Positions 8,673-18,644 are shown, counted from the stretch's first letter. The stretch: DNA of 59,465 bases from Rhodocyclales bacterium (GCA_016192435.1 JACPUD010000118.1:1-59465), one strand, 5' to 3'. Numbers and translations are program-made. The notes: a model not told the origin generated them from the letters alone.

Positions 8673-9626
8673 TTATTGCCCACTCTCTATGACAGCCCGG
8701 GTCTTCTTCAAGCCGGAAAGGAAATCATGGCGCGGCTGCCACCCGGTGAGCGCCTGAAGTCTGGCGGAGGAGAATTGTACGTGATCGACCTCGATGCGCC
8801 GACGTTCCTCAGGCCATTCCATGTGATCAACCGACCCGCTCGGGAATGCCTCGACGATGCCGCGGGCGATCGCCGCAACCGACAGGTGTTCGTTGCTCGT
8901 AGCGAAGTATGTTTGCCCGGAAAGTCTCGGGTCTTGTGTGGCCAGCCAGAGCATATCCGTGGCATCTTCGGCATACAGAACATTGCGCAATTGAGCGCCG
9001 GAGCCAAATATCTTGATCTGCTGTCCGGTGCGCGCCAGATGGATGAAATAGTTGATGAAGCCGAATTCCGGATATCCCTTGCCGTAGGGACCGAACAGGT
9101 TTGCGAAGCGCAGCACCACTGTCTTCAGGTCGTGAATCGTATGGTAGATCCGATAGTACTTCTCGGCCACACCTTTATTGGCCGAATAGATTTCCAAGGG
9201 GCGCTCCGGGTGGTCCTCATCAACCACGGCATGCTGGGCCTTGCCGATCACGGTGCTGCTTGATGTGTAAACCACCACAGCGTCGCGATTGAGCAGGCGC
9301 ACCGCTTCCAGCAGTTTGAGATTCCCGCCGCAGTTGATGTCCGCGTCCAGCAATGGATACTGGATGGATAGCGGATGCGAGGTCTGCGCCGCGCAGTTGA
9401 AGATCACATCCTGCCCTTGCACGACCGTGGCAAGCAAGGTCTCGTCGCGCAAATCGCCTCGTACAAAACGAATCCGGTTCCATACCTGCTGCAGATTTGC
9501 CGTCGTGGCATGCAGATGTGGATCAAGCGAATCCATCACCGTGAGTTCGACACCGGGTTCTGCGAGGCACCGCCGCACGAGATTTGCGCCAAGGAAACCA
9601 GCACCACCGATTATCAGAATCTTCAT
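8673..9626 (-). CDS. NAD-dependent epimerase/dehydratase (extended SDR)
   Basis: 317 aa from the ATG at 9624-9626, where MKILIIGGAGFLG begins and which overlaps the preceding stop by four bases (ATGA). The NAD loop is GGAGFLG, followed by FNCAAQTSHPLS, the Ser-rich YTSSSTVIG and the catalytic motif YSANK. It resembles UDP-glucose 4-epimerase/TDP-glucose dehydratase-like proteins of glycan loci. It sits between two further SDR genes and its product probably acts in the same nucleotide-sugar pathway. Confidence 0.86.
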   Translation of the reverse strand: MKILIIGGAGFLGANLVRRCLAEPGVELTVMDSLDPHLHATTANLQQVWNRIRFVRGDLRDETLLATVVQGQDVIFNCAAQTSHPLSIQYPLLDADINCGGNLKLLEAVRLLNRDAVVVYTSSSTVIGKAQHAVVDEDHPERPLEIYSANKGVAEKYYRIYHTIHDLKTVVLRFANLFGPYGKGYPEFGFINYFIHLARTGQQIKIFGSGAQLRNVLYAEDATDMLWLATQDPRLSGQTYFATSNEHLSVAAIARGIVEAFPSGSVDHMEWPEERRRIEVDHVQFSSARLQALTGWQPRHDFLSGLKKTRAVIESGQ

Positions 9627-10663
9627 GACAGGCTTTCTATGATGGTATCGATTCCCTGCGCCAGTGGATAGCGGGCGCTCCATCCGGTCGCCTCGGCAAA
9701 GCGACGCGTGTCGGCCACGAAGTTGCGCGCTTCGATGGGCGACAAACCCGCAGGCGGTTCCACGCTGACCACAGGAACCAGCTTGCCGGTTCTCGCTGCA
9801 ACCTGCTGGGCCACGAGTTGAAGTGCGTGCGCGATGCTGTGTCCCTCTCCCCGACCAATTACGTAATGATGTCCGTTAAGCTCGGCCACATTGGCAGCGG
9901 CGGCAATGAACGCTCGCGCCGCATCGTGGACATGCACGTAGTCACGCAGTTGTTCACCCCGCCCATATACCGTCAGCGCCTCGCCACGCAAGGCGCGTCC
10001 TACCATCTGGTTAAGAATGCCGCGATCGGCGCGGCTAGATTTCGGGCCCGGGCCATAGACATTGGCCAGACGCAGGATGGCGCCCCGGACAACACCCACC
10101 CGGACAAAGTACTTGAGGTAACTCTCGGCCATCTGTTTGTGCAGATCATAAGTGGTGACAGGCGCGTCCGGGTAGTCCTCGCCAACCGGCAAGCGATCTG
10201 GCAGTCCACAGACCGTCACCGTGCTGGCACAGATAACAGTGGGACTAAGGCCTCGTTCCCGGCAAGCCTGCAGCATCAGCAGCATCGGCAGCACGTTGCT
10301 GTCCAGGTCGGCGCGAGGATCGCGATTGGCCTCGTAGGTACTGGTTTGTGCGGCCAGATGAAACACCACGTCGATGCCCTCCGGCAGCGATTGCCATAGC
10401 GCCGGGTCGCGTACATCCCCAACCAGGTCTTCGACACGCGCCCTGACGCAAGAGGGCCGCATGTCCGTCGGATGGCGCAGCAGACGGACAACATGACAAT
10501 CGGTACGGCACAGCAGGTCAATCAGGGACGAGGCGATGAAGCCTCCGCCACCCGTTATCAGAACGCGCTTGCCCGAAAACCAACTCAACGTCACGCTATC
10601 GTGTTCGGCCATGTCCGGAGTTGCAATCGTTTCACTCGCCGTGGCGCCAGCGCCAACTTTCAT
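9623..10663 (-). CDS. NAD-dependent epimerase/dehydratase (extended SDR)
   Basis: 346 aa from the ATG at 10661-10663, preferred over an ATG at 10684 because AGGA/GAGG lies just upstream; a third ATG at codon 18 is possible. The NAD loop is TGGGGFIAS, followed by FHLAAQTSTYEAN and the catalytic YDLHK. Codons 2-9 are the 24-bp dispersed repeat described separately (peptide KVGAGATA), placed ahead of the conserved fold, so the repeat forms a non-conserved N-terminal tag or part of a leader. It is coupled to the next SDR by a 4-base overlap. Substrate unknown. Confidence 0.83.
   Translation of the reverse strand: MKVGAGATASETIATPDMAEHDSVTLSWFSGKRVLITGGGGFIASSLIDLLCRTDCHVVRLLRHPTDMRPSCVRARVEDLVGDVRDPALWQSLPEGIDVVFHLAAQTSTYEANRDPRADLDSNVLPMLLMLQACRERGLSPTVICASTVTVCGLPDRLPVGEDYPDAPVTTYDLHKQMAESYLKYFVRVGVVRGAILRLANVYGPGPKSSRADRGILNQMVGRALRGEALTVYGRGEQLRDYVHVHDAARAFIAAAANVAELNGHHYVIGRGEGHSIAHALQLVAQQVAARTGKLVPVVSVEPPAGLSPIEARNFVADTRRFAEATGWSARYPLAQGIDTIIESLS
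10637..10660 (-). repeat. 24-bp dispersed repeat, copy C
   Basis: Minus-strand sequence AAAGTTGGCGCTGGCGCCAC followed by GGCG. It lies at codons 2-9 of the SDR gene that starts at 10663 and encodes KVGAGATA. It is the only copy in the 38 kb of the glycan part below 40 kb. Confidence 0.75.
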
Positions 10664-10725
10664 CACCTCGTCCTGTCTGGTCATGTCGAGCGCTGCGATT
10701 GTTCAGAAATAAAAGTCGGTATGGA

Positions 10726-11826
10726 TCAGGATTTGCCGAAAAAGCCCAGCACCGTATCGATTACGGTGCTGACCTCAACATCGCCCAGTTCCGGGTAGAT
10801 CGGCAAGGACAGCACCTCGGCCGCGACACGATCGGTTACCGGCAGGCTGGCTGGAAAGCGTGAACTGTAGGCCGGTTGCCGGTGCACGGGTAGCGGATAG
10901 TGGATGCCCGCCGCAATGCCATGCCGTTGCAGGTGCTGACGCAAGGACTCACGCTCATCGCTGCGCACCACATACAGGTGGTAGACGTGGCTGTTACCTG
11001 GACGCGTCGCGGGCAGCTGCAGTCCGCAGCAGTCCTTCAGTGCCACGTTGTAAATGCCAGCAATACGTCCGCGTGCGGCGTTGTCGGAATCGAGGTAACG
11101 CAGTTTCACGCGCAGCACCGCCGCCTGGATCTCATCCAGACGACTGTTCCAGCCCGCCACATGGCTGACATACCGTTCAGACCAACCATATTCCCTGAGC
11201 AAGCGCATCTTGGCAGCCAATGTGGCATCGCCCGTCACCACCATGCCTCCGTCGCCAATCGCGCCAAGGTTCTTGGTGGGATAGAAGCTGAAACAGGCAA
11301 GTTCACCGAAACTGCCAACCGGGCGGCCGCGATAGGTCGCGCCGTGCGCCTGGGCGCAATCCTCGATCACCACCAAGCGGTGGCGCCGCGCCATCTCTAT
11401 GACGGGATCGAGGTCGGCCGCCTGCCCATAGAGGTGCACCGGAATGATGGCGCGGGTGCGGGGCGTAATCAATTGCTCCAGAAGTGCGGGCGCAAGGGTG
11501 CAACACGTCTCATCGATATCCGCAAAAACAGGCGTGGCGCCCACCAATTCGATCGCGGCGACCGTGGCCACCGCTGTGTGGGAAACCGTAATGACCTCGT
11601 CACCGACACCGATGTCGCAGGCCTTGAGCGCAAGATGCAGGGCCTCGGTCCCGCTGCCCACGCCAACGCCATGCGCCACGCCGACGTAGGCGGCAAATTC
11701 GTGCTCGAACGCCTCGGCGTCGCGCCCGAGTACATACCGTCCCGAGTCGAGTACGGCTTGAATCGCCGCATCGATCTCCGCTTTGTGCGCCAAGTACTGC
11801 GCCTGAGGATTGCCGCACAGAATCAT
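10726..11826 (-). CDS. DegT/DnrJ/EryC1-family sugar aminotransferase
   Basis: 366 aa, ATG start. This is the PLP-dependent fold of sugar aminotransferases: [13 protein letters not shown] phosphate-binding loop, [12 protein letters not shown] with the PLP-ring Asp, and the Schiff-base Lys in [14 protein letters not shown]. It should aminate a keto group of an NDP-4-keto or 3-keto-hexose using Glu. The C-terminus has [14 protein letters not shown], as in QdtB/FdtB-like 3-aminotransferases; this points to a C3-amino sugar but is only suggestive. The start codon overlaps the stop of the C-methyltransferase gene, so both act on the same pathway by inference. Confidence 0.9.
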   Translation of the reverse strand: MILCGNPQAQYLAHKAEIDAAIQAVLDSGRYVLGRDAEAFEHEFAAYVGVAHGVGVGSGTEALHLALKACDIGVGDEVITVSHTAVATVAAIELVGATPVFADIDETCCTLAPALLEQLITPRTRAIIPVHLYGQAADLDPVIEMARRHRLVVIEDCAQAHGATYRGRPVGSFGELACFSFYPTKNLGAIGDGGMVVTGDATLAAKMRLLREYGWSERYVSHVAGWNSRLDEIQAAVLRVKLRYLDSDNAARGRIAGIYNVALKDCCGLQLPATRPGNSHVYHLYVVRSDERESLRQHLQRHGIAAGIHYPLPVHRQPAYSSRFPASLPVTDRVAAEVLSLPIYPELGDVEVSTVIDTVLGFFGKS

Positions 11827-13064
11827 CAGCTAATCTGCACCTTGGGCACGTAGTTGATCCACTGGCCGCCGGCATCGCGGAATTTCTGCTCCTTGGCCAT
11901 GATTTCCGCCGCGTGATTCCAGGCGAACAACAGCGCGTAGTCCGGATATCGTTCCTGGAACGCACTATATGGCCGCACCGGGATGTGCGCGCCGGGGCTG
12001 AACTTGCCCTGCTTGATCGGCGTGGTATCGCTGACGAACTCAACCAAATCCGGGGTGATGCCGCAATAGTTGGTGACCGTGGTGCTCTTGGAGGTGGCGC
12101 CATAGCCGACCACGCGTTTGCCCTGGCGCTTGAGATCGCGCAGCAGAGCCATCAGGTCGTCGCGCGAGCGTTCGATGTTGCGACGCAGTGCGTCGTAGGT
12201 CTCCGGCTTGTGCAGGCCGAGCGCATCTTCCTTGGCGCGTTGCGCTGCCACTGCTGCCGATACCGGGCGCGCGCCCTTGTGCGCAATCACATAGCGCATC
12301 GAGCCGCCATGGACCTCCTGAGGCAGGACATCGATTACTTCGAGGCCATGCTCGCCGAACAGATGGCTGACGGAACTTACCGAGAAATAAAAAGCGTGTT
12401 CGTCGTAGATCTGATCGTAAGAGGTCTTCTCCACAATGTCGCCGAGATAGGGATCCTCGAACATCAGCACACCGCGCGGCTTCAGCAGGATCTGGATGCC
12501 GGCGGCAACCGAGTGCAGGTAAGGAATGTGGCACATCACGTTGGCACCGAGGAAGGCGTCGGCCTGGCCGTGCTCGGCAACGATGCGGCGGGCGAGATCC
12601 TCGTTGAAGAACTCCGAAATGGTCCGAATGCCCTTGCCGCGTGCAACCTCGGCGACGTTCGCCGACGGCTCGATGCCAAGATGACGCACCCCGGCACGGG
12701 CAAAGTTCTGCAGCATGATGCCATCGTTGCTGCCGATCTCGACGACGAAAGGATCGAACGGATCGAGGTAATCCTTCATCACGCCTTCCGCGAAGCGCTG
12801 GAAATGCTCCGCCATGCGCACTGAAGTGGATGAGAAGAAGGCATAGTTCTCATGGAACATCTTGCGCTCATCGACCAGCTCGGTCAGCTGCACCATCTTG
12901 CAGTGCGGACAAAACGCCGTCTTGAGCTCGAAGAAATATTCCTCGGGATATTGCTCAGGCGCCAGAAAGCCATTGGCGATCGGCATCTTGCCGAACGACA
13001 TGAATGGTTCGATCGGGGTATTGCAGATCAAGCAGGGTTTCAAGTGATGTCCTTCCTGTGTCAT
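11826..13064 (-). CDS. NDP-sugar C-methyltransferase (NovU/TylC3-like)
   Basis: 412 aa from the ATG at 13062-13064; the start overlaps the preceding stop (ATGA). Three-part architecture as in NovU/TylC3: an N-terminal zinc module (CLICN and FCPHC, two C-x2-C pairs), a central SAM domain with VVEIGSNDG, and a C-terminal domain with [12 protein letters not shown] and a final FAWNHAAEI segment. Family members add a methyl to C3 of NDP-4-keto-deoxysugars. This predicts a branched-chain sugar in the glycan. It is directly coupled to the DegT aminotransferase. Confidence 0.88.
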   Translation of the reverse strand: MTQEGHHLKPCLICNTPIEPFMSFGKMPIANGFLAPEQYPEEYFFELKTAFCPHCKMVQLTELVDERKMFHENYAFFSSTSVRMAEHFQRFAEGVMKDYLDPFDPFVVEIGSNDGIMLQNFARAGVRHLGIEPSANVAEVARGKGIRTISEFFNEDLARRIVAEHGQADAFLGANVMCHIPYLHSVAAGIQILLKPRGVLMFEDPYLGDIVEKTSYDQIYDEHAFYFSVSSVSHLFGEHGLEVIDVLPQEVHGGSMRYVIAHKGARPVSAAVAAQRAKEDALGLHKPETYDALRRNIERSRDDLMALLRDLKRQGKRVVGYGATSKSTTVTNYCGITPDLVEFVSDTTPIKQGKFSPGAHIPVRPYSAFQERYPDYALLFAWNHAAEIMAKEQKFRDAGGQWINYVPKVQIS

Positions 13065-13885
13065 CGGGGTACGGCACGACGGAAAAGCCAGCCGCGCAGT
13101 TCGCATTGTTCCGGCGCATCTTTGACGTAAGGTCGATCGCCGATCTCGAACTCGCGCTCGGCCACAAAACCGAGCGACTCGACAAAGCTGAGCACGCTCG
13201 CACGATTGAATTGCCAATGCAGCATCACGGAACCATAAATCCGTTGCACTGCCGCGAAAGTCGGGACCTTTTCAACAACCGGCAACCGGGTAATGTAGAG
13301 CCATTCGCTGGCAGCATTGGAAATCCGGCGCAACTGTCCTTGCCAATCCTGCGCGTATTGTAGCGAACCGCTGAGCATCACCAGATCGTACCCGCGGCCG
13401 AGGCATGTCTCGTCGCTATACCAAGCGGCTTCGGGAATCACCTTTTGCCCCGCGGCCGCCAGCACGGGTGTCTCCTTGCAGTGATATTCGACAGACACTT
13501 CCGGAACAGCCGCCCGTGCCACCAAGTAATAGTAGCCAAGGCCACTGCCCCAATCCAGAACGGACACGGACGTCTTGCAATGCGCTGTCCGCGCCAACAC
13601 GTACGCGAAGCTGACATGGAGATTGTGCTGATGGCCCACGCCAAGCGGACCTCCGTTCAGCAATGATCTCTCGGATTCGACGTTCTCCGCGCGCGTCGCC
13701 TCCACCACGCTGTCGACGTTCCAGCCCGATGACGCTCCAGAAAGGACACTCTCGTCCCAACCCGACGAGGAGTATTCAAGGACAGCCGGTGGCGGGCGCA
13801 GCCGGCGACGCAGGCGCCTTATCGAGTCTGCAAGCAGCGGGGGAAGCAGCCCGATGGCAAGCCGCCTGATCCATGGATATCCCAT
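13061..13885 (-). CDS. Putative methyltransferase, TIGR04325-like
   Basis: 274 aa from the ATG at 13883-13885, one base after the preceding stop; the frame extends upstream but without conserved sequence. The N-terminus is basic and amphipathic (IRRLAIGLLPPLLADSIRRLRRRL). The SAM-like motif SVLDWGSGLGYYY is followed by YDLVMLSGSLQYAQDW and RLPVVEKVPTF. The overall pattern fits the TIGR04325 methyltransferases found in LPS and capsule clusters. Target unknown; the assignment rests on motifs recalled from the family. Confidence 0.68.
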   Translation of the reverse strand: MGYPWIRRLAIGLLPPLLADSIRRLRRRLRPPPAVLEYSSSGWDESVLSGASSGWNVDSVVEATRAENVESERSLLNGGPLGVGHQHNLHVSFAYVLARTAHCKTSVSVLDWGSGLGYYYLVARAAVPEVSVEYHCKETPVLAAAGQKVIPEAAWYSDETCLGRGYDLVMLSGSLQYAQDWQGQLRRISNAASEWLYITRLPVVEKVPTFAAVQRIYGSVMLHWQFNRASVLSFVESLGFVAEREFEIGDRPYVKDAPEQCELRGWLFRRAVPR

Positions 13886-13886
13886 C

Positions 13887-15572
13887 TCAACTGCTCGCCC
13901 GTTCGATTCGCGCAGGATCGCCGGCATCTTGCATGAATGGGTATTTGTCGAAAGCGATGAACTGGGTGCGGTCGGGATCCTGCAGAAAGGATGACAGGAC
14001 CTGAACTTGCCCGGCGAGGGCATCATCATCCGCATTCAACATCAAATCAGCAGTGTCTGCCAGCACCTTTGACGGAGTGATCTGCACGATTTGACGGTAG
14101 TCATAATGAGGACAAAACAGGTACCGGGCGCTATGCATCATCGGCAACTCAAAATACATGACGATCTTCGCCGCCTTAATCTGGTCCGGAGTCAATTTTT
14201 CGAGCCGATCCAGCTGAAGCAGCCAAGTATCGTACTCCTCCCCTGTATCCGGTTCGATGGTGAAGCCGAATCCGCTGTAGGGGCTTTCGCCGCCGAGCAG
14301 ACAGGGGATCCCGACGCAGGCATATTCCATCCCCGCAGTACCGAGACAGGTAACAATGACGTCAGCCAGAAAGCGTATCGACATCCCATTGAAATCGGCG
14401 TCGGCGTCGAGGAATACGATATTGGATTTCGATACCTTGGCGAACATGGCGTGCAGATCCAAGTCCTTGACCGGATAGAGTCCGGCCGCGGGATGCTCCT
14501 TGAAGACCCAGTTCACCGAATCAACGGTCTCGGCGACGCGGAGAGTCCGCTCAAACCAGTCGAAATAATCCTGAAAGGCCAGCGGCCGGGCAAAGTGCGA
14601 ATGCGGGTGATCGTTAAACGCATGCAGCATCACGAAAATCGTCTTCTTTTTAGGATCGAGACCAGTCGCCCGGCAAAAATCCTCTCTACTCTCGTAGAAG
14701 CGCTTGCTCTTATTGAAAGCCAGTTCGACCGCAATGTGGCTAACGCGCTGGTTATGCCGTTCGTCAAGGTAGGCGTTAGCAAGCGGGAGCACAACGTCGT
14801 CTGGCAGACTCATCATTCGTTCGAAGTGATGCCTCTCAGGCTTGGCCGGATAAAACCCTACGTCGGCGTAAGTCCGGTATTTCTGGACAAGAATTTCATG
14901 GGAGCCAACTCGGTTGATTACTTCGATCTCGTCCTTCAGAAGATAGCGGCTGAAGGTTCCGCCAAACATGCCTATGGTGTGGGCGACGACAAACGAATCG
15001 AGCCGGTAGCGCCGGATGATGTCCTTGATCATGTAGCGGTGCATGTAAAAGGCGTAAAGCACCGACAGGACATTGAGGTCCACTTCCTTCAGGGTCGCGT
15101 AACCTCTTACCAGTGTGTTGTCGTAGATGATGTCGCCGAACCTGATGCCATCGATCCGGAAATCGAGGACGTCCCGCGGAGTCTTCAATTTGGTCCATGT
15201 CCGCAGCGCCAGGAAAAACATTCCGATACGCGCCAGCAGGTAGCGCGGACAGGTTGTATAGACGAAGCGACTGGCCGGATGGTAGGACTGCAGCACCCGC
15301 CGCGTGGAACGATCGCGAAATCCCGGCAGAAGGTAGATCGGACGCACTTGCCGGGCATGACAGACGATGGCCCCGAACGAGGCATTGCACAGATTGATGA
15401 TCGGGTTTTCAGAGGCTTCTACCAGCACATGGCGGCTGCTTTCGCCCATCTCGTGATTTGGCCAGAAACGCTTCCAGAACTCGTGATTGGCCTTGATGAG
15501 GGATACTTCCCCTTCGCTGGGCACGAAGGATCGCAGGTATTTCCCGAGACGGCGCAGAATTCTCGTTAGCAT
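13887..15572 (-). CDS. Putative capsule/LPS glycosyl- or phosphotransferase, GT-B-like, function unassigned
   Basis: 561 aa, ATG start. There is no clear signal peptide or membrane span. The second half has the FKEHPA motif near residue 360, an FLDADADFNG segment and VTCLGTAGMEYACVGIPCLLGG, the arrangement of the donor-binding half of GT-B enzymes of the KpsC/KpsS and CDP-glycerol transferase type. The long N-terminal half (about 300 residues) is unfamiliar. It overlaps the GNAT gene by seven bases. It is one of two candidates for the transferase that attaches the nonulosonic acid. Confidence 0.6.
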   Translation of the reverse strand: MLTRILRRLGKYLRSFVPSEGEVSLIKANHEFWKRFWPNHEMGESSRHVLVEASENPIINLCNASFGAIVCHARQVRPIYLLPGFRDRSTRRVLQSYHPASRFVYTTCPRYLLARIGMFFLALRTWTKLKTPRDVLDFRIDGIRFGDIIYDNTLVRGYATLKEVDLNVLSVLYAFYMHRYMIKDIIRRYRLDSFVVAHTIGMFGGTFSRYLLKDEIEVINRVGSHEILVQKYRTYADVGFYPAKPERHHFERMMSLPDDVVLPLANAYLDERHNQRVSHIAVELAFNKSKRFYESREDFCRATGLDPKKKTIFVMLHAFNDHPHSHFARPLAFQDYFDWFERTLRVAETVDSVNWVFKEHPAAGLYPVKDLDLHAMFAKVSKSNIVFLDADADFNGMSIRFLADVIVTCLGTAGMEYACVGIPCLLGGESPYSGFGFTIEPDTGEEYDTWLLQLDRLEKLTPDQIKAAKIVMYFELPMMHSARYLFCPHYDYRQIVQITPSKVLADTADLMLNADDDALAGQVQVLSSFLQDPDRTQFIAFDKYPFMQDAGDPARIERASS

Positions 15573-16144
15573 TCGGGAGAGACCGCCGGCACGTCAACCG
15601 ACCGGGGGTTCCATGAGTCTTTGAACAGGGCGGCGTAGACGATGTCGTCTTCCCGACCGTCGACCAGTGTCTGGCGGCTGCGCCGGCCATCCTCAACCAT
15701 ACCGGCCGCATTCATCAGAGCCAGCATTGCCGCGTTGGACGCACAGGTGCCTGCTGTTATCTTGCGCATGCCCGCCTGCGTGAAAAGATAGCGGCACACG
15801 GCCAGCCAGGCCTCGCTCGCGTAGCCCTGTCGCCAGGCTTCCTTGTTGCCGATCAGAATGCCGATATCGGCCACCTTGTCGTGGGGGTCGACATGGGCGT
15901 TCAGATTGCCGATGTGCCCCAACCCTTGCCCATGCTCGACTATGGCCCAGAAGTGGTGCGGCGTTCCGGCGTACGACTGCCAGTAGTCGCGGCATGACTC
16001 AAGTGTATGTTTACGGTGGCGCTGTGTGCTGTAGCGCACCACATCTGGATCATTCAACCAACTAACGTATTGGCGGGTCAGGAACTGCTCTGCAAATGGC
16101 GCGAGAGTCAGCCGGCGGGTGATTATTTCTTGTGAAGTGCTCAT
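15566..16144 (-). CDS. GNAT-family N-acetyltransferase (RimJ/RimL-like)
   Basis: 192 aa from the ATG at 16142-16144. It has the usual N-terminal RRLTLAPF, SWLNDPDVVRY, and the acetyl-CoA motif A RQGYASEAW followed by ITAGTCASNAAM. Members in glycan loci acetylate amino groups of nucleotide sugars or glycan residues. Its Trp-Leu-Asn-Asp-Pro segment is shared with PseH-type enzymes, but the gene at 27666 is closer to the pse set. The AT-rich 16145-16210 stretch upstream includes a TATAAT on this strand at 16203-16208 without a good -35. Confidence 0.82.
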   Translation of the reverse strand: MSTSQEIITRRLTLAPFAEQFLTRQYVSWLNDPDVVRYSTQRHRKHTLESCRDYWQSYAGTPHHFWAIVEHGQGLGHIGNLNAHVDPHDKVADIGILIGNKEAWRQGYASEAWLAVCRYLFTQAGMRKITAGTCASNAAMLALMNAAGMVEDGRRSRQTLVDGREDDIVYAALFKDSWNPRSVDVPAVSPEC

Positions 16145-16203
16145 GGCCGCAGCGGCTTGCCACATCCGCAGCCCGCTGTTTCCTTGGAAAAGATAACTTT
16201 TAA

Positions 16204-17367
16204 TTATATTCCAGTACCGGGGCCACTGCCCTGCTCGATCAGATCGTCGAGCACGCGGACCACGCGTTGCACCGCCCCTGCGACCAATTGGTCGCAGATG
16301 CCGCGATCAGGCGAGACGGTGTGGCGACCAAGCAAGGTGGGCAGCATTTGGCGTAGTCTGTCGCGATTCAGGGCGTGGGGGGTCAATCCGTTGCGCACGC
16401 TGGGCAGCAGTTCGACTTCCGACTCCTGCGCCAGCACAGCCAGCGTGGGCCGACCGAGCAGCGCTGCTTCGAGCAACAACATGGAGGTCATTCCCACCGT
16501 AAGGTCGCTGGCGAAGACAAGCTCCAAGGGCGACCCGCCGCTGCTGAACCGGTCGATTTCGTCGCCATATTCGACATAGTCTTCTGGCTGCTCGATGGGA
16601 TGCGCACGGAACACGACATACGGTCTCTCCACCATCCCGGCGACGGCATCCAGCACTTCTTCAAGGATGATCTTGGTGCGGCCCTTGTCGACGCCGCGAC
16701 CGGCAAAGCCATATTCGCCGATGGTGCGCTTGGGCAGCAGCTCGTATCGCAATGCACCCTCACTGATGAAAGTCAGGATCTTTCGTCCAGGCGCAACATC
16801 CGGAAACAGGCCCTTGCGGAACGCTGCCGTTCCGCCCTCAATTTCCCACTGGGCCGCCAGACTTCGTGTTTGATCGTACTGCGGGTGGCCGCAGACCGCT
16901 ATGCATTCCTGTGGATAGCCTAGGTTTACGAAAGCTTCGAGCGTCTTGCTGTCGGGCACCAGCAGCCGGTCCGGTGCATGGGCGAGCGGATCGGAGGTGG
17001 TGCCGCGAAATCGGTAGGCCGCGCTCATGAGAGCATCGATGAAGGCCACCGCGGGAATGCCCACAGTGTGGGCGGCATCGATCAGGTGCAGGCCGAATGT
17101 TTCAGGGTTCTCTGCCGTACCGATCAGTACACAGCGCGGATTTAGCTCGCGCAGCAGGGACTTCGCATCGGTTCCGCCCGCAACTTCAGTAAATGCAATG
17201 TCTCGCGAATGCAGCCAACCGCATGCGACGGCGCTGGCATACAGGCGCGCAGTCCAGCCCTGACGGGCAAACTCGGGCAGCAGCAGCGCCGCATAATTCG
17301 CAGCGCTCGGATCTTCGGCGAAAAGCAGGATATCGGCGCCGGCCATCGCAGCGTGCGACCCGCTCAT
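16204..17367 (-). CDS. Putative GT-B glycosyl/phosphotransferase (capsule-type), candidate nonulosonate transferase
   Basis: 387 aa from the ATG at 17365-17367, which overlaps the DegT stop by four bases. The N-terminal domain begins with ADILLFAEDPSAANY, then VAFIDA and LLVPDS. The C-terminal half has CGHPQYD, VVFRAHPIEQPEDY and TVGMTSMLLLEAALLGRPTLAV, a donor-binding pattern like that of LpxB-, CDP-glycerol- and sialyl-type GT-B transferases. It is encoded directly after the Gfo/Idh-DegT pair and pseI/spsF, so transfer of a CMP-nonulosonate is a reasonable guess. No family name can be given with confidence. Confidence 0.58.
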   Translation of the reverse strand: MSGSHAAMAGADILLFAEDPSAANYAALLLPEFARQGWTARLYASAVACGWLHSRDIAFTEVAGGTDAKSLLRELNPRCVLIGTAENPETFGLHLIDAAHTVGIPAVAFIDALMSAAYRFRGTTSDPLAHAPDRLLVPDSKTLEAFVNLGYPQECIAVCGHPQYDQTRSLAAQWEIEGGTAAFRKGLFPDVAPGRKILTFISEGALRYELLPKRTIGEYGFAGRGVDKGRTKIILEEVLDAVAGMVERPYVVFRAHPIEQPEDYVEYGDEIDRFSSGGSPLELVFASDLTVGMTSMLLLEAALLGRPTLAVLAQESEVELLPSVRNGLTPHALNRDRLRQMLPTLLGRHTVSPDRGICDQLVAGAVQRVVRVLDDLIEQGSGPGTGI

Positions 17368-18644
17368 GCGGCCTGCTTGAGCCTGTCCAGGTTGCTCCAG
17401 ACCTTGCGAAAAGCACTGACAATCAGATCGATGTCCTGCTCCGTGTAGTCGTACAGGCACATGCTCATGCCGATGTAGCGCCTGTCCTGCAATTCCTCGG
17501 CCACCGGGCAGATGCCCTTGGCGTAGGAGACCACCCCCTTGTAAAAGGGGGCGCTCCACGGAAAGCCGCCGCGACCGTGTGCGATGCGCTTCTGATACAT
17601 CGGCAGCAAATGCAGGTTGAGATAGCCCATCGATGCCGGTACCCCTTCTGCGCGCAACGCCTTCACCACCTGCTCGCGTGAAACGCCGGTCTGCTCGTCG
17701 TCATACACCAGCGGGTAGACGTAATACACATGGCTGCAGTCCTTCTTGACCACAGGCGTACGCAAGCCGCGCAAACCGCTCAAACCGGCGTCGAGCCGGG
17801 CGGCCTGATCAATGCGGGCATCGGTCAACATCCTGAGTTTCTTCAGCTGCTCGATGCCGATCGCTGCCTCGATTTCCGTCATGCGGAGATTGAAACCGAT
17901 CATGTTCGAGATATCCTCGACGCCCTTGTCGCCGACCACCGCCTCGGCATGGTTGCGGATCAGTTGCATCCTCTCGGCCAGCGCGGCGTCGTCGGTCACG
18001 CATACGCCGCCCTCGCCGGTGTGGATGTGCTTGTGATAATTGAGACTGTAGACGCCGATGTCGGCAATCGTGCCTGCATAGCGGCCTCGGTAGCGCGCGG
18101 CCGGCGCCTGGGCGCAATCTTCGATGACCTTGAGATTGTGCTTGCGCGCGATCGCCATGATGGCATCCATGTCGGCGGCGTGACCGAAGATGTCCGTCAC
18201 CACTATTGCGCGGGTCCGGAGCGTGATGTTTCTGTCAATCGAAGACGGATCAAGGTTGAAGGTTTGGTCTTCGATGTCGGCAAAGACCGGGATGGCGTTC
18301 CAAACCACAATGGCCGTCGCCGTGGCGGACATGGTCCAAGGACTGACGATGACTTCGTCACCCGGTTCCACTCCGATGGCGCCAACCGCGGCGATCAGCC
18401 CAGACGTAGCCGAGTTGACCGTCACGGCGTGGCCGACGCCGAAAAACGCCGCCCAGTTCTGTTCGAACTGCTGCACCTTTTCTCCACCATAGAACTTGGA
18501 GTCCCAGCTGCCATAGAAGCCGGACAGCATGCCGCTCTCGACCACGGCCTTGGCAGCTTCGGCCTCCTCGCGCCCGATCGAGTTGTATTTGGCGAACGGC
18601 CTCGCGATGGTCTTCGGGCCGCCGAACAAGGCGAGTTCAGTCAT
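17364..18644 (-). CDS. DegT/DnrJ/EryC1-family aminotransferase, second
   Basis: 426 aa from the ATG at 18642-18644 (AGGA upstream; an ATG four codons earlier is also possible). PLP-binding features are [26 protein letters not shown] and the Schiff-base Lys in LNYHKHIHTGEGG. Compared with the DegT at 10726 it has an N-terminal insertion around YGSWDSKFYGGEKV and an extended C-terminus ending in MSMCLYDYTEQDIDLI. It is coupled to the Gfo/Idh/MocA gene, an arrangement also seen in the WbpB-WbpE pair that oxidises and aminates C3 of UDP-sugars. The actual substrate is unknown. Confidence 0.86.
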   Translation of the reverse strand: MTELALFGGPKTIARPFAKYNSIGREEAEAAKAVVESGMLSGFYGSWDSKFYGGEKVQQFEQNWAAFFGVGHAVTVNSATSGLIAAVGAIGVEPGDEVIVSPWTMSATATAIVVWNAIPVFADIEDQTFNLDPSSIDRNITLRTRAIVVTDIFGHAADMDAIMAIARKHNLKVIEDCAQAPAARYRGRYAGTIADIGVYSLNYHKHIHTGEGGVCVTDDAALAERMQLIRNHAEAVVGDKGVEDISNMIGFNLRMTEIEAAIGIEQLKKLRMLTDARIDQAARLDAGLSGLRGLRTPVVKKDCSHVYYVYPLVYDDEQTGVSREQVVKALRAEGVPASMGYLNLHLLPMYQKRIAHGRGGFPWSAPFYKGVVSYAKGICPVAEELQDRRYIGMSMCLYDYTEQDIDLIVSAFRKVWSNLDRLKQAA

